Notes under the pieces: model-generated
What the model was told of the DNA's origin: nothing
Seen by the model: the letters and a program-made list of their open reading frames with translations, nothing else
Database searches by the model: none
Translations under genes and position numbers: made by a program
In this document: one piece after another, positions 12,801 to 26,700 of the stretch
How the letters are laid out: every line of letters starts with the position of its first letter
How positions within the stretch are numbered: position 1 is the first letter of the stretch
Assembly: GCF_037038585.1 (NCBI RefSeq)
Contig: NC_092526.1
Coordinates: 37,275,501-37,339,500 of the forward strand
Length of the DNA: 64,000 nucleotides
Source: Patagioenas fasciata
Lineage: Eukaryota > Chordata > Aves > Columbiformes > Columbidae
Reading direction: 5' to 3'

Positions 12801-15800
12801 CAGGCAAATACAGAAAATTTAGCAAGTGCCCTGCATGGATTGAACTGCTAAGTGTCAACTATGGCGTGTACTCAGGAATGGCAAAGGGTGTTTGGTAAAT
12901 TACCTCTTTTGGGAAGTGTGTATAGAATCCTTTACCTATAGTAGTGAAAAAGAAATTCTCCTGTTTATAGAAATTTGCATCTTGCTACATAAAGCCAGAG
13001 CATATCTGGGTTTTGATGGCTGCCATGGCAACGATGTTTCTGGAGTAGAGCGGAGGAGGCTTTTCAGAGAGAGGGAGCAGGATGAAACAAAAAGCCCACT
13101 GGTTATCTGTGGACACAAGGACTTTTGCTGCACACCCAAAAGACAGATTCTCTTTCTTCTTCTTCCTGGGTGACTATTTACAGTTGTCACCACATTCATA
13201 CTTTCACATTATAACTGTGGTTGTCCAGAAATAATAAAAGAAAGGAAAAACATGCTACAACTAGAAGGACAGATCTTAAATATAGTTCAGAGATCCATTT
13301 GCATCACTTAGAAGAATGCAGAACTACTACAACCGCTGGGGTTACTAGCAAAGAATGGAACCACTTGATTACATGTTCGGTAAAACCTATGCTTAAGTAC
13401 CATAATTGTTTTAAAAGTAGGCATGTAGAGAACAACAGATAACTATGGCTCTGCTTTTATTTTGAATTTACTAATTTCAGCACATTTCACCTAGGAGTGA
13501 ATGTTCCACCTTTTTTAGATCTACAAAACACCTGTAATTATTTTTTAACTTGGATATTCTGGTGTCAGTAAAGGTATGTTGAAACTGGAACATCATGCAT
13601 GCAAGCTTGTGTGCTCTGGGCTTTGTGTGCAAACAGAATAGCTTTACGTTAACAAACAACAACATAAAAGAACACCTATGCAATGGCTGGCAGGGGGAAG
13701 CATTAGAGGGAAGTCCTGGTGTTTTCTTCACTTTAGCAATTGACCAGAGCCACATCCTTTAGTCTCTGCCTATCATTATTCAACCTCTTGCCTATGCAGA
13801 AATAGATGCAATACCTGAGAAACAGACGTTAATTCTCTAATTCCAAGCTCTGGTTTATTCGGATTCTGATTTCTTAACGAAACTCCAACTCTTGCAGCAT
13901 ACTTCAAGCCCCTCCTTCCCAGTCACTTTGAATGTCTTGGCCAATTTGCGAGCAAGGTGGAAGTTTTGAAGAGAATTCCTGGATGTTTCTTGTGGATGAG
14001 TCACTGAGGTATTTCATACCCTGGGAATGCTGGAGTTACGGCTTAAAAGTGGGTTTAGACATAAACAAATCTAAGCAGATTTAGACCTGAGCAAATTGGC
14101 AAATCCAGCTGCTTATGGAAACAATTTGTTTCTCCAAACCCTCACTGTTCTCGTTCTGCATTACTTCACAAAACTAATTTCATTTTTGCTCAGATGGTAC
14201 TAGTTTATTTTCTGTTCACACAAGAGCCTTCTTGACCCTTGCAGCCCACATCTTCTGCCTTTTTGTTTCTTGCTCTGATTTTAGATCTGTTCACACATCC
14301 TGCAATGTGTAACATCATCCTTGGGCCAGTGAAGTTCGCTATATAACCTACATTTGTAAGTCCTTCCCACCATGTTTTGTTATTGATTGTGTGATACATG
14401 ACAATGATCTGAGCTTGTCACCCTTTTGTATGTGGAGGTCCTTCAGATGACCTGGAGAATTCAAAGAATGAACAATATATACATTATTCTGAAGGAAAAA
14501 ATTACCAGATAAGCCAGCTTTTCCATGGCATTTTACTGTTTTGTAATAAGAGAAGATTTATGAATCAAAAAATGTCTAACAGTGAGCAGCATGTAAAAAA
14601 CCAGGAATCATGAAAGGCAGTATCTGTTTCTTCGAGATTAGCAGGACAAATCCTTTAGTCTAGTACTTCATAGCTCACAATGAAGGAAAGATTTGTATGG
14701 TTCTACTTTTCAGACTTCTTTGTGGGCCAGGAATAAAATACGCTGCCTTCCTACAAGAATCCGGACAAATAGATGGTTGCTCTGTGCAGCTGAGTCTACT
14801 GTCTTTATGTCATAGCTACATAATTAACTCTAATAGCCCTATACTTGCTTTATCTTCTTCAGCAAGTCTCCAATTCACTGAAGATCCTCCCCTCCCTGAG
14901 CAATTTAGTTTACTTAATAAATTACCTATTTTCCCTTTACATGGGGTTGAGAACCTTGGCCTTGCTGCAGATTGGATACACCTTGAACTACCTTTACTGA
15001 GTCAAACATCACAGCACACGTCTGGGTTCTATCTGTTCATAGAAGATGTACCCACAGCTGCAGGAAATAAAGCTTATTCAGCTTCCTGGTTCCTCGCTCC
15101 TTGTTCAGAAAACATTTCCCGCCACTGCACTTATGAAGTGTTTCAAGTGCAAATAAAGGTTAGAAACGCATTTTCCTGCATCTGCAAGCAGGCTGGGAAA
15201 ATTGTAGAGAAAGGTGCAGCTTGCATCCTCTGTCAGCCTCACTGGCAGGTCAGCTAGAAACATTTATTTGGTATCTGTTTCACTTAGAAAAGGAGACTTC
15301 ACATCTCTTGCACTGAGCAATCCCTGCAGTGACAAAACCCGCAATTACAGGAGCAAAATCCTTAGTGTTGATCTTCAGTGTGAGTCTCCCACTAATTTTA
15401 AAAAGCATGATTCAGGAGAGAGAGGAGAATGGTATTCTAAATACAGATTGTAATGCACAAAACAGGATTAGATCTCCCTTGCGACATGAACTGGACACCT
15501 GAGAAACCTGGGTTTGTTTCAGACCTTGCAGCAGAGTAGCTTTTCAGCAGATATAAAGATTCAAGAAACCAACAGCTCTAAAGTCTCTCTGGCAGCAGCT
15601 ACACACTGCTTGGAACTGTGAATCAGTGTAGGTGATACGGTGGCAAATTATTGAGGTAACATAAAGCAAGATATTTAATAAGCAAGATGATTGTTATGGC
15701 AGACCACTACACTTCCATACTGCTTGTATAAGTAAGTGTCCACCTACTCGTAAGGTGTTTTTTTTAGAAAAAGATGTTGACCAGCTAATTTAATGTAACA

Positions 15801-17640
15801 AACTATGCCATTTTGTGCTCACTGCTGGCTAACTCTGTCCATGCTGCTGGCATCCAAGAGGACAGTATAATTCCTTGCCTGAAAAGATGGGATTTACATA
15901 CTTGCTACTGAGGACCTGACTGAAAAGCCCAAAGCAGAGGCAGCAGCTCCCCAGCTCAGGTGAGAGCCGCATCTGATGCTGCATTTGCTCCATCAGCAGC
16001 GCTTCAGCTTTGAACAGCACCAAATGCTTTCTCAAACACATCTCTGAGCGCCACCTGACTCTCCAACACAGAGTATTTCAGGCCTCGTCCAGCACAGGCC
16101 AGGACCGTGAGTCAGTTGGCCAGCTCAGAAGCCCAGAAAGGCTCTGTCCAGTCTGCTTCACGGATGAATTGGTACAGACAACACTTTCTTAAAGTAGCAG
16201 ATCCAAAAAGGGGCACAACAAAGTTCTCATCCAAGTTGAGCAGAGGAACTCTGTGTTGTTTTTTTACAATTGCATCAAATCTGTATTTCTGCACATGCTG
16301 CATTTCAGTGTCTGACCAGCTTACTTTGTTTTTTGATGCCAGACTGCTGTGACAATGCTGCTTTGGTTGCAGTTTCCTTCATAAATGGGCACCATATTCC
16401 ATCTATGTGTTCTGCAAGAAGTTGAGCAGTGATTTTGTTTTAAGCACGTCATTTCTTTTCACCTTCTTAACACCTTTTTTATCTCATCATTGTAATACTT
16501 TATCCATGTGTCCACGCTACTTCAGCAAGACAAAGAATGCAGTTCTTGTGGCTTATCAAGTGAAGCAAGGGCACCACCGTTAGGTAGCACACAGTCGCTG
16601 TAGAAAGCGTTGCTGTTTCCCTTCGTGCCGATGGGGCTGTGGCTACGCTACAGCAAAACTGTGACTCAAGATCTGATTATACTGCAGAAACAAGCAAGCT
16701 GTTGTTGGCAAATGTATGTATTTTGAGCATTTCAATGCTCTTGCGAAGTACTTCAGCAACTCCAGCACAACAACTGGATTTTACCAGTAAATGTTCCCAA
16801 GAATGGAAATAATGTACCAGTTCTCTGTGTCTTTCAGCTCAAAGGCCGAAAGCTGGTTTGAACTTCTAGGACTGCTGACATAATCAAGTTTACCACTACA
16901 TAACAGGCCAGTGGAATTGCATGACAGTATGTAATGAACAAATCTGCGTATTGAAATAGTTGTGGAGACACTAGCATCAGAAATAGAGATCAAGAGTCAG
17001 TTTCTAAAGATACACCAGACCTGTGTTCTTGTAGTGAGAAGTACCAAAATCTATTACAGTAGCAGTGAAGCAAAAGGTTCAACAGAAAAAGCACACAGCT
17101 AACAGAACAATTTTTGGCCTGAACTTCTGAAAACTGTGCGAGATTTGATTTCCTCAGAAACTTTTCATTTAACTTTGGATTCCTCAATATAGCTCTTAGG
17201 CTGCTTTACTGTCTATAGTTTTGCATAACAATTAACACAGGAGAAGGTGGTGGTGGGATGTTGGGGAGAATCATTCTAGTGCATCTTTGTTGACCAGGTT
17301 CCAACAGCACTTGAAATGGTGACATCCTTTCCCTGACCCAACTCAAGAGAAATTTGACTTAGTGCATGGAGATGGCGAAGCAAAGTGAAGATAAAATTAA
17401 GACATTTCAACAGCAATAGATACCAGGATGCTTTTTGGATTAATTAAGTAGTTCCTTCCACTGAAGAAAACCCACTCCCACTTCACAAAAGAAAACCCTC
17501 ACTATCAGCAGATACTTTACAAACTTTTCTCAATCTGTGGTAATTTGGAGTAGGCAGTTGTTTATAAAACTGCTTATCTCTTCCATTAAAACCTTACAGT
17601 AATTGCATAGGAGAGACATCAGGAGATCCAAAATTGATGG
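9826..17640. other. Intergenic region between the CR1 copy and the FASTKD2 3' end; no gene recognised
   Basis: AT-rich with no recognised exons, RNA genes or repeats. The longest open frame (14,697-15,257, plus strand, 186 codons) resembles no family I know. Confidence 0.6.
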
Positions 17641-17646
17641 TTTATT
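17641..17646 (-). terminator. FASTKD2: FASTKD2 polyadenylation signal AATAAA directly abutting the stop codon
   Basis: On the minus strand the order is TAA then AATAAA. I saw no second AATAAA in the few hundred bases beyond, so cleavage here would give a 3' UTR of only a few tens of bases. Confidence 0.6.
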
Positions 17647-17766
17647 TTAATTATTATCTTGCACAGTGACTTCAGAAAAATGGAAAGCATTTTCTGAATA
17701 AATTTTTTCTTTCAAAAACTCAACTGCATCTTCGTTTGTCATTTCCTGAAACTTCTTGTTCAGGAC
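17647..17766 (-). CDS. FASTKD2: FASTKD2 exon 12 (last coding exon; residues 648-686 and stop)
   Basis: Acceptor cctttcttccag. Encodes the end of the RAP domain ([12 protein letters not shown]) and stops with TAA at 17,649-17,647. A canonical AATAAA follows with no gap. Confidence 0.94.
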   Translation of the reverse strand, partial: VLNKKFQEMTNEDAVEFLKEKIYSENAFHFSEVTVQDNN

Positions 17767-20700
17767 CTGGAAGAAAGGAAAAGGTATATTAGTTCTGTTG
17801 CCTTTAGCAAACTACCCTGTCCCACAAACCAAGCACTTCGTGATGGGAAGGCCATAGGGAGCTGTATTTTGAAAACAAGCTGACTTGAGCCACTCATTCT
17901 ATAAAAATCAGGGAAATCAGCCCAAGTCACATAGATTTTTAAGTAGAAAGCAATTCAGTGGCTTCTTTTTATTTGCTTACCAGAATTACGTGATAGCCCA
18001 GTTTATTTAGATGCCGCTTCTTCATTGCCAGCTTCCCTTGGGGGTGCATCGTACCCACACAGAAGGCAGACAGAGGAACAAAGAGAAAAGCCAATCTGCA
18101 ACCAAGAAAAGTAGGGAAGATTCCATTGTACAAATGCAGAATAAGCACTTTTAGGACAATGATTCAATGATGTCCTTTAACACTGCAGAATATACAGCTG
18201 TCTTTCTGGTAGGTAAAATATTAGGACTGCACAAATTTCATTATCCTTTTCCAGACTGAGGTAATTTAGAGCCTCTCTTCTTCTGTGAACTTCACACAAG
18301 TATTAGCATCTACCCAAATTCCTCCAGCAGAATGAAATCCTTAGATCTCCACTTCTCCCACAATGAAAAGGAAATAGAGCATTCAAAATTCTACATTATT
18401 TTGACAGCTTCTGCATTTACTTTGATCCTTTACTAATATTCAGAATTGGTTACTTCCTGCCATAAAAACCTACTTGGAAAGGAACGGAAAGCTGAATGCT
18501 TTGGACACCTGACAGTGAGTTTGTTACACAATTCACTAGCTCTCCTTCTCCCAAAAAGCAAAGTATACAAAATACATTGCTGTGCAGTGATCCAGCACAC
18601 AAATGTTAAGTATTACCTAATTCTATTTAAGTGTTACTTAAATTATGTATGTCCCACTTCAGTTACTGAGAGGTCATTCTTCTACACAAGATTAATTCAA
18701 TCACCTAAAATGTGGATATGATGATCCTTTCTCTCCAAATTATATTTCAGCAGCTGAATGAATTGCCACAACATTAGGAGAATAACTGAAACTTTAGTTG
18801 GACACATAAATACTTGGAATTTTAAAACCATAATGCAGCAATTTTTTGGAAGGGATTTCAGTCATACTTCAAAACCTGTCTCTGTTACAAGAGCATCAGA
18901 TTACTGGGATGTTTCCTGTCTCTTTCTCTGGAATGTTAAGTTTTCGGAGGTGATAGTGAGCTGGATGAGTGGCTGCACTGAACGAGCATGGCAATTTTTG
19001 TATATTCCAGTGAGCACAAATATCTACTTTGCTTCTGCAAATCCATGAATCAAAGAAGTAACTGGACGGAATACATATAAATAAAACTAGCCTGCTAAAA
19101 AAAATATGCAGTCAAAAAAGACACCTTTGAACACTTGAGTCAGTACCATCATCTGTTGCAGTTATTGGAAGCACTTTCTTTCTGACTGAATCCATTCTGA
19201 TTTCAAAATCTGAAAATAAAACAAAAAAACATTCAGCATTGCAAGAGGTTACAATTAATGTTCTCGTTTGAACATTAATTGTTCAAATTGTTTTCAAATG
19301 TCCAGCTCATTTGAAAAAGGTAACAGATACCGTCACTGCTCTAATTGCTGTTCTCTAATAATTTATATATTACTGATGGCTTTTCCCTCCCTGCAACCAG
19401 TGCAGACAGCTATAACTTGCACATCCCCAGAAAAAACAAAAACCAAAAATACATTCGTTTTTCAAAACTGTAGATCTAACTTTATGGGACATCATAGTTT
19501 AGCAGTTGGCCATATTGGATTTATATACAATTAACATCTGCCGCTGAAGCTTAACAAAAAGTCCAAAGCAGTTTCGTAAACAAAAGTAATCATAATGTTT
19601 TAGTAAACTGATTTAAAAACTTTAACAGAAGCATCCTAGAAAGTAGATTCACCAATCAAGTCCATCATTAGTTACAAGATTGTGTCTTCAAAGGGTTGCA
19701 CATTTAAGCACTTGTACTCTACGTAAATTCCTAACCACCTTATTGTTTTAGGGATTATAAACCTACATTAAAAACAATATGACAGTAATTTGGCTTCATA
19801 CCGATATGATATTTATATGGTAGCTGAACATTTTGCCGAAACATGTTCTCATCTCCCAGAAGTTCTATCAGTGCATCCCGAGCCTTTCTGAGATTAACAG
19901 ATACTAATGAGGAGCCATTTTCAGTCGGTACAAATGCAGGCTTTGTGAAGGAAGGGCTGTCAAGTTCCATACACGTTTTCACACAGCGAAGCATCATTTC
20001 CTTTTGTTCTTTGTAAAGATCACCTGAAAAAGGACACACAAAAAAAATTACATCCAATGTATCATCTTGAGGGTCTCTTCCAAACAAAATGATTCTAGGA
20101 TTCTGTGATCTCACAGAATTTTTAGTTTTACTATCATTTATAGTCTGTTCTGGCAAATTAATTTCAATCCAGAAATCAAAACCCAATTGTTTTTTTACTG
20201 AATATTATTGAGTATCTTCAATATACTGTTAAATATACACCATCAATTCACTAATTGTAATATTAAAGACCATGGCTGGAACCTGCCCATTCATTCAGTC
20301 TTTCCCCCCTACTGTACACAGCTCTGCGCATGGTATTGGTTATTCCAGGAAACCTAAGGAGAACATGGAATGGGAGAGCATGTATAAAAAACCATTTATA
20401 AAACCCAGACAAGCAGAAGGGTATCTATAAAACAAAGAAGGGATATCAGACTTGGCCATAATTTTGAAACGGTACTTTCAGAGTACTAAGCTGCACAAAC
20501 TAAGCAGTTACAGCTTTGCAGCTTTCAGGTTCAGTCCCAGCAGGCAGTGTTTTACTGTACACTGCAGTTCTGCTCTGCTCAACTACTCTACTGGCTGTAC
20601 AGAACTGTAATATGGAAAACAAATTCTCCTACAAACCATTTCAAGTTCCTCATTGTAACTTGAAACAGTCGAAAAATCCCTTTTACTCATGATTCCAGGT

Positions 20701-23700
20701 ACTAAGGTTGGTTTACAAAGGTTTAGACTTCCTGTGTTTTTAAAAACTCCTGAACATCTGTCAAAGATAGAACCCCTGGCTCTTACACATTTCTACCATT
20801 TCTACAAATCTGATATTCACCTCTCTCCATGCACACATCTACTATTAAACTATTGCCACCAGGGGACCCAAGACAATAAGCTGGATGCACTAGCACAGAA
20901 ACAGATCACTTAGTTCACCTACATTAGCTTTGTCTTAAGGACTTCAACTTGAATAGAAATCATTCTTTAAGTTCTAAATTTTTAAAACAATTACAATAAA
21001 TTATGTACGGAGGCAGATTATCCTTTTTAAACCAAGAATGTGACAAAGTAAGGCCTGACCTGATAGTAGAAGTTCGTTCCTGCTGTCCTTTTGCAGCAGC
21101 TCATCAAGTGCCTGATGAGGAAGATACCCTAAGATGCAAAGTGAATAGGCTGCCTTCAGCAGTTCTGTGTTGGAAATCTGAGGTAGGTACTTAATCAAGC
21201 AGCTATGAAGAGTCTCAAAAAACCTTTTCAAAAGCAGAAGAAAAGTATCTAAGTACACAAACAAGGCTATAGAAAATACAGATTTCAAACAAAAACACAA
21301 GTCAGAAATCTTTATTCTATTGTATAATTATATGTTGTGTAATCTAACACTAGCTTTTGATTCTTCTTTGAGGACACAGCTGCCTACCAACAGATTTAGT
21401 AGCCTGGTCAGTCTAGAACCAAGGTCTCCATTTTCAATTACAGAGGAAAATTCCTATGTAGAAAAAATTTACCTTACAGATTAATAAAACAGGATTAGGA
21501 ACTCTTTCACAACTTAGTTGCCATACATGACTATATACTGACTACATAACGTATTATCAGGCATTCTAAATGAAAACCTACAGATTCTTTTGGCCTGTGG
21601 GAACATAGTAGAGTCTTGAATACGCTCGGAGAACAATCAAAAGGCTTTTCAAGTTGAGGAATTCAGGGTCTTCTGTCACCTTCTCAGCAAAAACACCCAT
21701 CAGCTCATGAGGCTGAAAGGCGAGTGTCTCAAAGGCAGAAAGGAGAAGGACAATCTAAAGGAAAAGACAGAATTATAAGGTCAAGAAAGCCAGTGGATCC
21801 TATCTGTTGATTTCATAACAGGCATTTTTAATGAAAGCAGTTTATTCAAACTGTAACACCTCTTTTATTTCTTATTTACTTATTCATCAATAAATAGAAA
21901 AGCATTTTAAAAAATTAACTGTATCAGCTTCATCAGATTGGTGTTCATAAAAAATGTGTTCTCTAAAGATCAAACACAAACTTGAAGTAAGGTAAAATGG
22001 AAAGCACCAGAAATGTCTTATGCTACTTGTACCACTCTAAACTATTTGGTCTGAAACTCACCTGTCTTTTGTCCCAAAGGCAGGCAGCAGAATGAACATA
22101 GTCTGCTAATGCTGAGAACAGTTTTACGTTACGGTACTGGAGATTGTAACAAGTTTCCAGAATGAGAATTAACATCCGAAATGGAACATCATGAACATTC
22201 TCTGCAACAGAAGAGCACAAAAGGACAAATGATACAAAGCAATGCGAGTTGTAGGTTGGGAGATACTGTGGGAACAGTTCGGCTGAAGGATGGAGGAGGG
22301 AAAAAAAACCCAACAAACAATAAGGAACTGTGGAACAGACTGAGACTGGCTAGGCAAAATCAACTGAGCTAAATCACATGGGAGAAACTGAGAGGCAGAA
22401 GAAACAAACCGAGTCAGGACCAAGCTAGAAGGGATTAATCACCAAAAGGAGACAAATCAACAACAGAAGCAAGAAGATTGTGTTCCCAGAAGATCCTCTG
22501 TTCCAGGATTCGTATTGCTGGACACTTTGACCTTAACTTCTCTCTTCTGCACAATTAGAGAACTAGTATCACCACTAAGTCGCTCCCTTGCTGCTGCAAA
22601 AATTAGCTCAATAAGTACCCATGAAATACAGAGTTACAAGAATTCTGGTCAGGTCCCCAGCTATGGAAGAGAGGGCTGCGTTCTTAAGAGCCTCACCACA
22701 GGATGTGGAGAACCTGCTGGAGAATTTCTTTGCCCTATGGCTCCCAAAGCGTGCCTCTCCCTCCTCTTCCAAATCCATCTCCAGCCTCTGATAGGGGTCA
22801 TTTCTGTCCAGAAATTAATCACACTGTCCCCAGAGCATAATTTACATGATGTGCAGCATGTAAGACCTGAAAACATGCACTAAAAAAATGCAAAACAAAT
22901 ACAGTAGCTGCTCACTCTGTGTATGCCACCTAGTCTGTGTACTCAGTGTGGAAAACCCAGTATATGTTATTAAGACAGTGTCCTAACACCTAGAACAAAC
23001 AGAAGCTGTACAGGCAGCCCAAACACTCCTACTTAATTTATGTTAAGAATGCTAGTTTGCTATCTTAATGGTTTTTTAGACACAAATTCACATGTATTTC
23101 AAGTCTGAATCAATACATACTGACCACATATACTTAAGATACGTCTTCTAAAGGTATGGAGAGAGGTGAAAGCATTAGTTTAATTTATTTTTTTTTCTGG
23201 GCTGTAGCATGAGGTCAATTAAGCAGCATTCAATAACGAAATCCAGTTCATAAGGGAAACACTAAGTTCCCTTTAGTTTATCAACTAATCACTCTAAGCC
23301 ACCAATCCGTCCTGTAAGATGTCCATTTCCCATTCAGATTTGTTTTAAAAGCTTATCTGAAATCTACTTGTTCTTGCTAGAATTCAACTCTTTTTCCTAA
23401 ATTCTGCATACAGAAAAATGTAAAGAAAAAGATATAGTTCAGGTAAATGTTAAGAAGGCCAGAGACGATAAGAATTATTTGCTTTTATTATCAGTAAGTA
23501 ATTTTCTGTCTTGCTGCTTGTCAAGTGGCTCCGCATTACTATAATATCTTGTAAGGCAAAGATGTTTCCTGAGTTTTAAAGGAAATCAGAAAAGGGAGAT
23601 CAGACAATAATTAGGAAGAATTTGGTATAAGGAAGGGAAATGTAATAAACATGTTTTTCCTTACCCTGGATCTTTTTACTGCAGGCGTTCAGGATTGGAA

Positions 23701-26700
23701 TGGAACAATAATTCATTGCAGCAAGAGCCAAAAACACACGCAGAGCATTCGAGAAAGTCAGATGGTCTATCTCTTTCAGAACTGCCATCTAAAGTGAATT
23801 AGAGTTTATGAATTCTTCATTCTTCAGGTATATTATCACTGCTTTTTTAGCCTGCTCAGACTTATATGAAAGAAAAAGGAGCAACAAACAGCAAAAGCAT
23901 AAAGTAACTACTCTCAATTTCTTATTACACAATTATACCAGATCAAGTTTTCTACAGCCATGTCACCATGCAAGTTCCCAGAAATTTGCCTTTATATGGA
24001 TTTTTTAAAAGAAGTCTCAGTAGAGCTTATTTCCAAATACTGCGAATATGTATCTTCTACCAACTCTTAAAAATGTAGCAAAAATATAATTGGCATAGTT
24101 GACTTATTTAATAGTGCTCCAATTACTGTTTTGGATGCACATGAAAGCTGCAAGCCTTCAAAGTGATCCACCAGCACACTGTGTGCTGTACCTTTAATAC
24201 AAACACCCAGCTACAAATGCAGACTGAGGCACAGAAGGTCAGCTCTGATGCCACAGAAAAGACTTCATTTATCAAAGCAGTAATTAGATTGAAATAAATG
24301 ACAGTAAAAATGAGACTACAAAGTATATTGGCTATTGAAACACAATATTCTTACTGCATGCCTATCAAAGGTTAAACATAAAATGCATCTACAATAGAAA
24401 ATGCACAGTATTAAAAATAGCACCCTGTAGGCTCACAAATTAAGAGCTCCCTTCAGTTAACAAGTGGAAAGGTTACTTTCCTCTTGGTTCCACATTCCAC
24501 CACGTCTTCAGCCAGTTTCTCATCATCTTGTAAGTGGTACCTTGTCCAAGGTTTCCTGATTTACTTAAGTCAAACACATTGTGTGAGCCCCCTGCACTGC
24601 TCTATTGTTGCCCAGTTTCCCATCACTGGTATCTTCCCTAACTTCCCCACAAATACTATTACGAACTCTGACGTCAGAGCCCCTCAGCTATGTGATGAAA
24701 ACCTTAGCAGACCCTGTTTGAAAGAAGGTTTCAAAAAAGTGTCTATAATCAGGGGACAAAACCCACTACACCCTACCATAAAACCTTCTCCCAGCCACAA
24801 TATTTCCCAGGGGACCTTTCAGACACAGAGAAAAGAGAAGGCCGTAAGCTAGGCGAATTCTCCTGGCATCTCACTCCCACAGGTCCTCTAGTCTGCTGTC
24901 TTCTGGTCTTCCAGCCACAAGCTGGGCAAGGGAATCAGGGAACAGCCTGTAACTGCTTCTATGAAATACCATGTAGCCAAACCAGAGGTGAGGGTGCTGA
25001 TATTTTACTGGCTCGATTCCTTTTGTACCATCTCCATTCCTTTCTGCCCCCTTTCATGGTGGGATATCCCCAGTGTCCAAATTTAAGTTCCTCCTGCAGA
25101 AATAACTGGACTATGACTCATATAGCAAACGCTATTAAGATCTATTAGATTTTCTCTTGGAGTGTCTGGAAAGAAACATACACAATTTATAAATGATGCA
25201 AGAGCACAGGCTTTGTGGAAGTAAAAATGAGCCTCCAACTAAATTTACCTCTAATTTCTTTTTCAGAAAGACTGGAGCATCTTTTCCCACGCATTTCATC
25301 AGGTTTTGCAGCATAAAGATGTCTCTGATACTTGGAATGCGCTGCTCCACCAGTAATCTGATGAAGAAACAGACACAAAGCCTTCAGCTAGAGAGTAACT
25401 GTTTGACACAGTTTTCCTCATTTCAGCAGAAACAGGTAGGTAGCCCCACGCTGCCTCACTGATGGACTCCCAAGTTAAAGCTGTAATTCTCTGCTCCTCT
25501 CCCACCCCCTTTTATGCAAGGCTGGCATAATGATATAGCTACAGCACGGATATTTTCCCACACAGGAATAGTTATTTATGCTTTCTTAATGTTATCCTGA
25601 TAGATGAGTGGTTTTGCTGATACATTAACAGCAGTGGCACCTGTCCAGTCTGCACATGTGACTCTGCAGATGTGAGTGCTGTTAAGCCTCAAGTATTAAC
25701 TCTATTCTGCAGGAAAAAAAAAAACAAAAGGATATTTTAATCATAGAATCATCTATGTGCAGGCAAGTTCTGAAACTTGGGAACAGACACTGACAACAAC
25801 TTGGTGCAACTGAAGGAAAAAACCACACAAGCAGTGCTGTGGGCTGCAGGAACAGAAGGGGTTATCGTAACACCGACGGATGATAAGCACGAGATGAAGG
25901 AGTTCTGCATTCCCAGCACCTCCTGTTCTGGCTCAGATGGAGGTAATTGTTATGTGTGAATCACCCTTAAATAACCCTGTACAGCTACAAAAATATGAAG
26001 TGTCACTTTCTAAGGCAGTGCACTTGCTCCGAAGTTCATCCCTGCAGATGTGGCTTCCTGCAAATGGTTAAGAGCTCCAGACATCAAGAGAGAGAAAAAG
26101 CTGTAGTTTGATCTCCTGCTTTCTATCAACTTACAAGAACTGTCTACCTGAGCTTCCAGGAGAACCTGATTTTTGCATAATACATCCAGCTTCTCAAAGC
26201 AGGACCTGATACAGGACCAGAAGCACTAATCCATGGCAAATTTTGTGACAACTTAAGTAAAAATCCCAGGAGTAAGCAGACTGGTTACCCATAGTCCAGA
26301 AAAAAAAAAAAATCACTACAGCCAAAGAAGTTATTCTGATAAAGCACTACACAGGCAGCCTTGCTGGACACAAAGATAAAGTCTAAATTTGTCTTAATCT
26401 TAATTTTTACTTACTAAATTAAAAGACAATATTCCCTTGCTGTTAAACAGCACTTTTCATGATGAAAAATCAAAACACCTCACAAAATAAGCTAGTCCCA
26501 TTACCTCCTTTCTACACACAGGTAAAACAGAGGCATAGATATGCGAAGTAATTTGATCGGCATCACAAAAAGACCAAAGTGGCAGAGCTGCACTCAGCAT
26601 GATATGAATCCCCTGCAGAGCAGTCTAGTACCCTATGTAGTCTTAGCCTTTCAGTTTGAAACTGCAAAGACAACGCCAAAAATCACTGTCTTGCACAGCT

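Noticed and set aside
1-17640. Search for carboxypeptidase O (CPO) exons, expected beyond FASTKD2 from the human gene order
   Set aside because: No carboxypeptidase motif was recognised; in human the gap is large, so the gene may simply lie outside the window.
24195-24260. Possible third MIR remnant (gactgaggcacagaaggtcag)
   Set aside because: Only one short block resembles MIR and flanking blocks do not follow.
25738-25756. CR1-terminus-like aatcatagaatcat
   Set aside because: Only about 15 bases match; too short to call a repeat.
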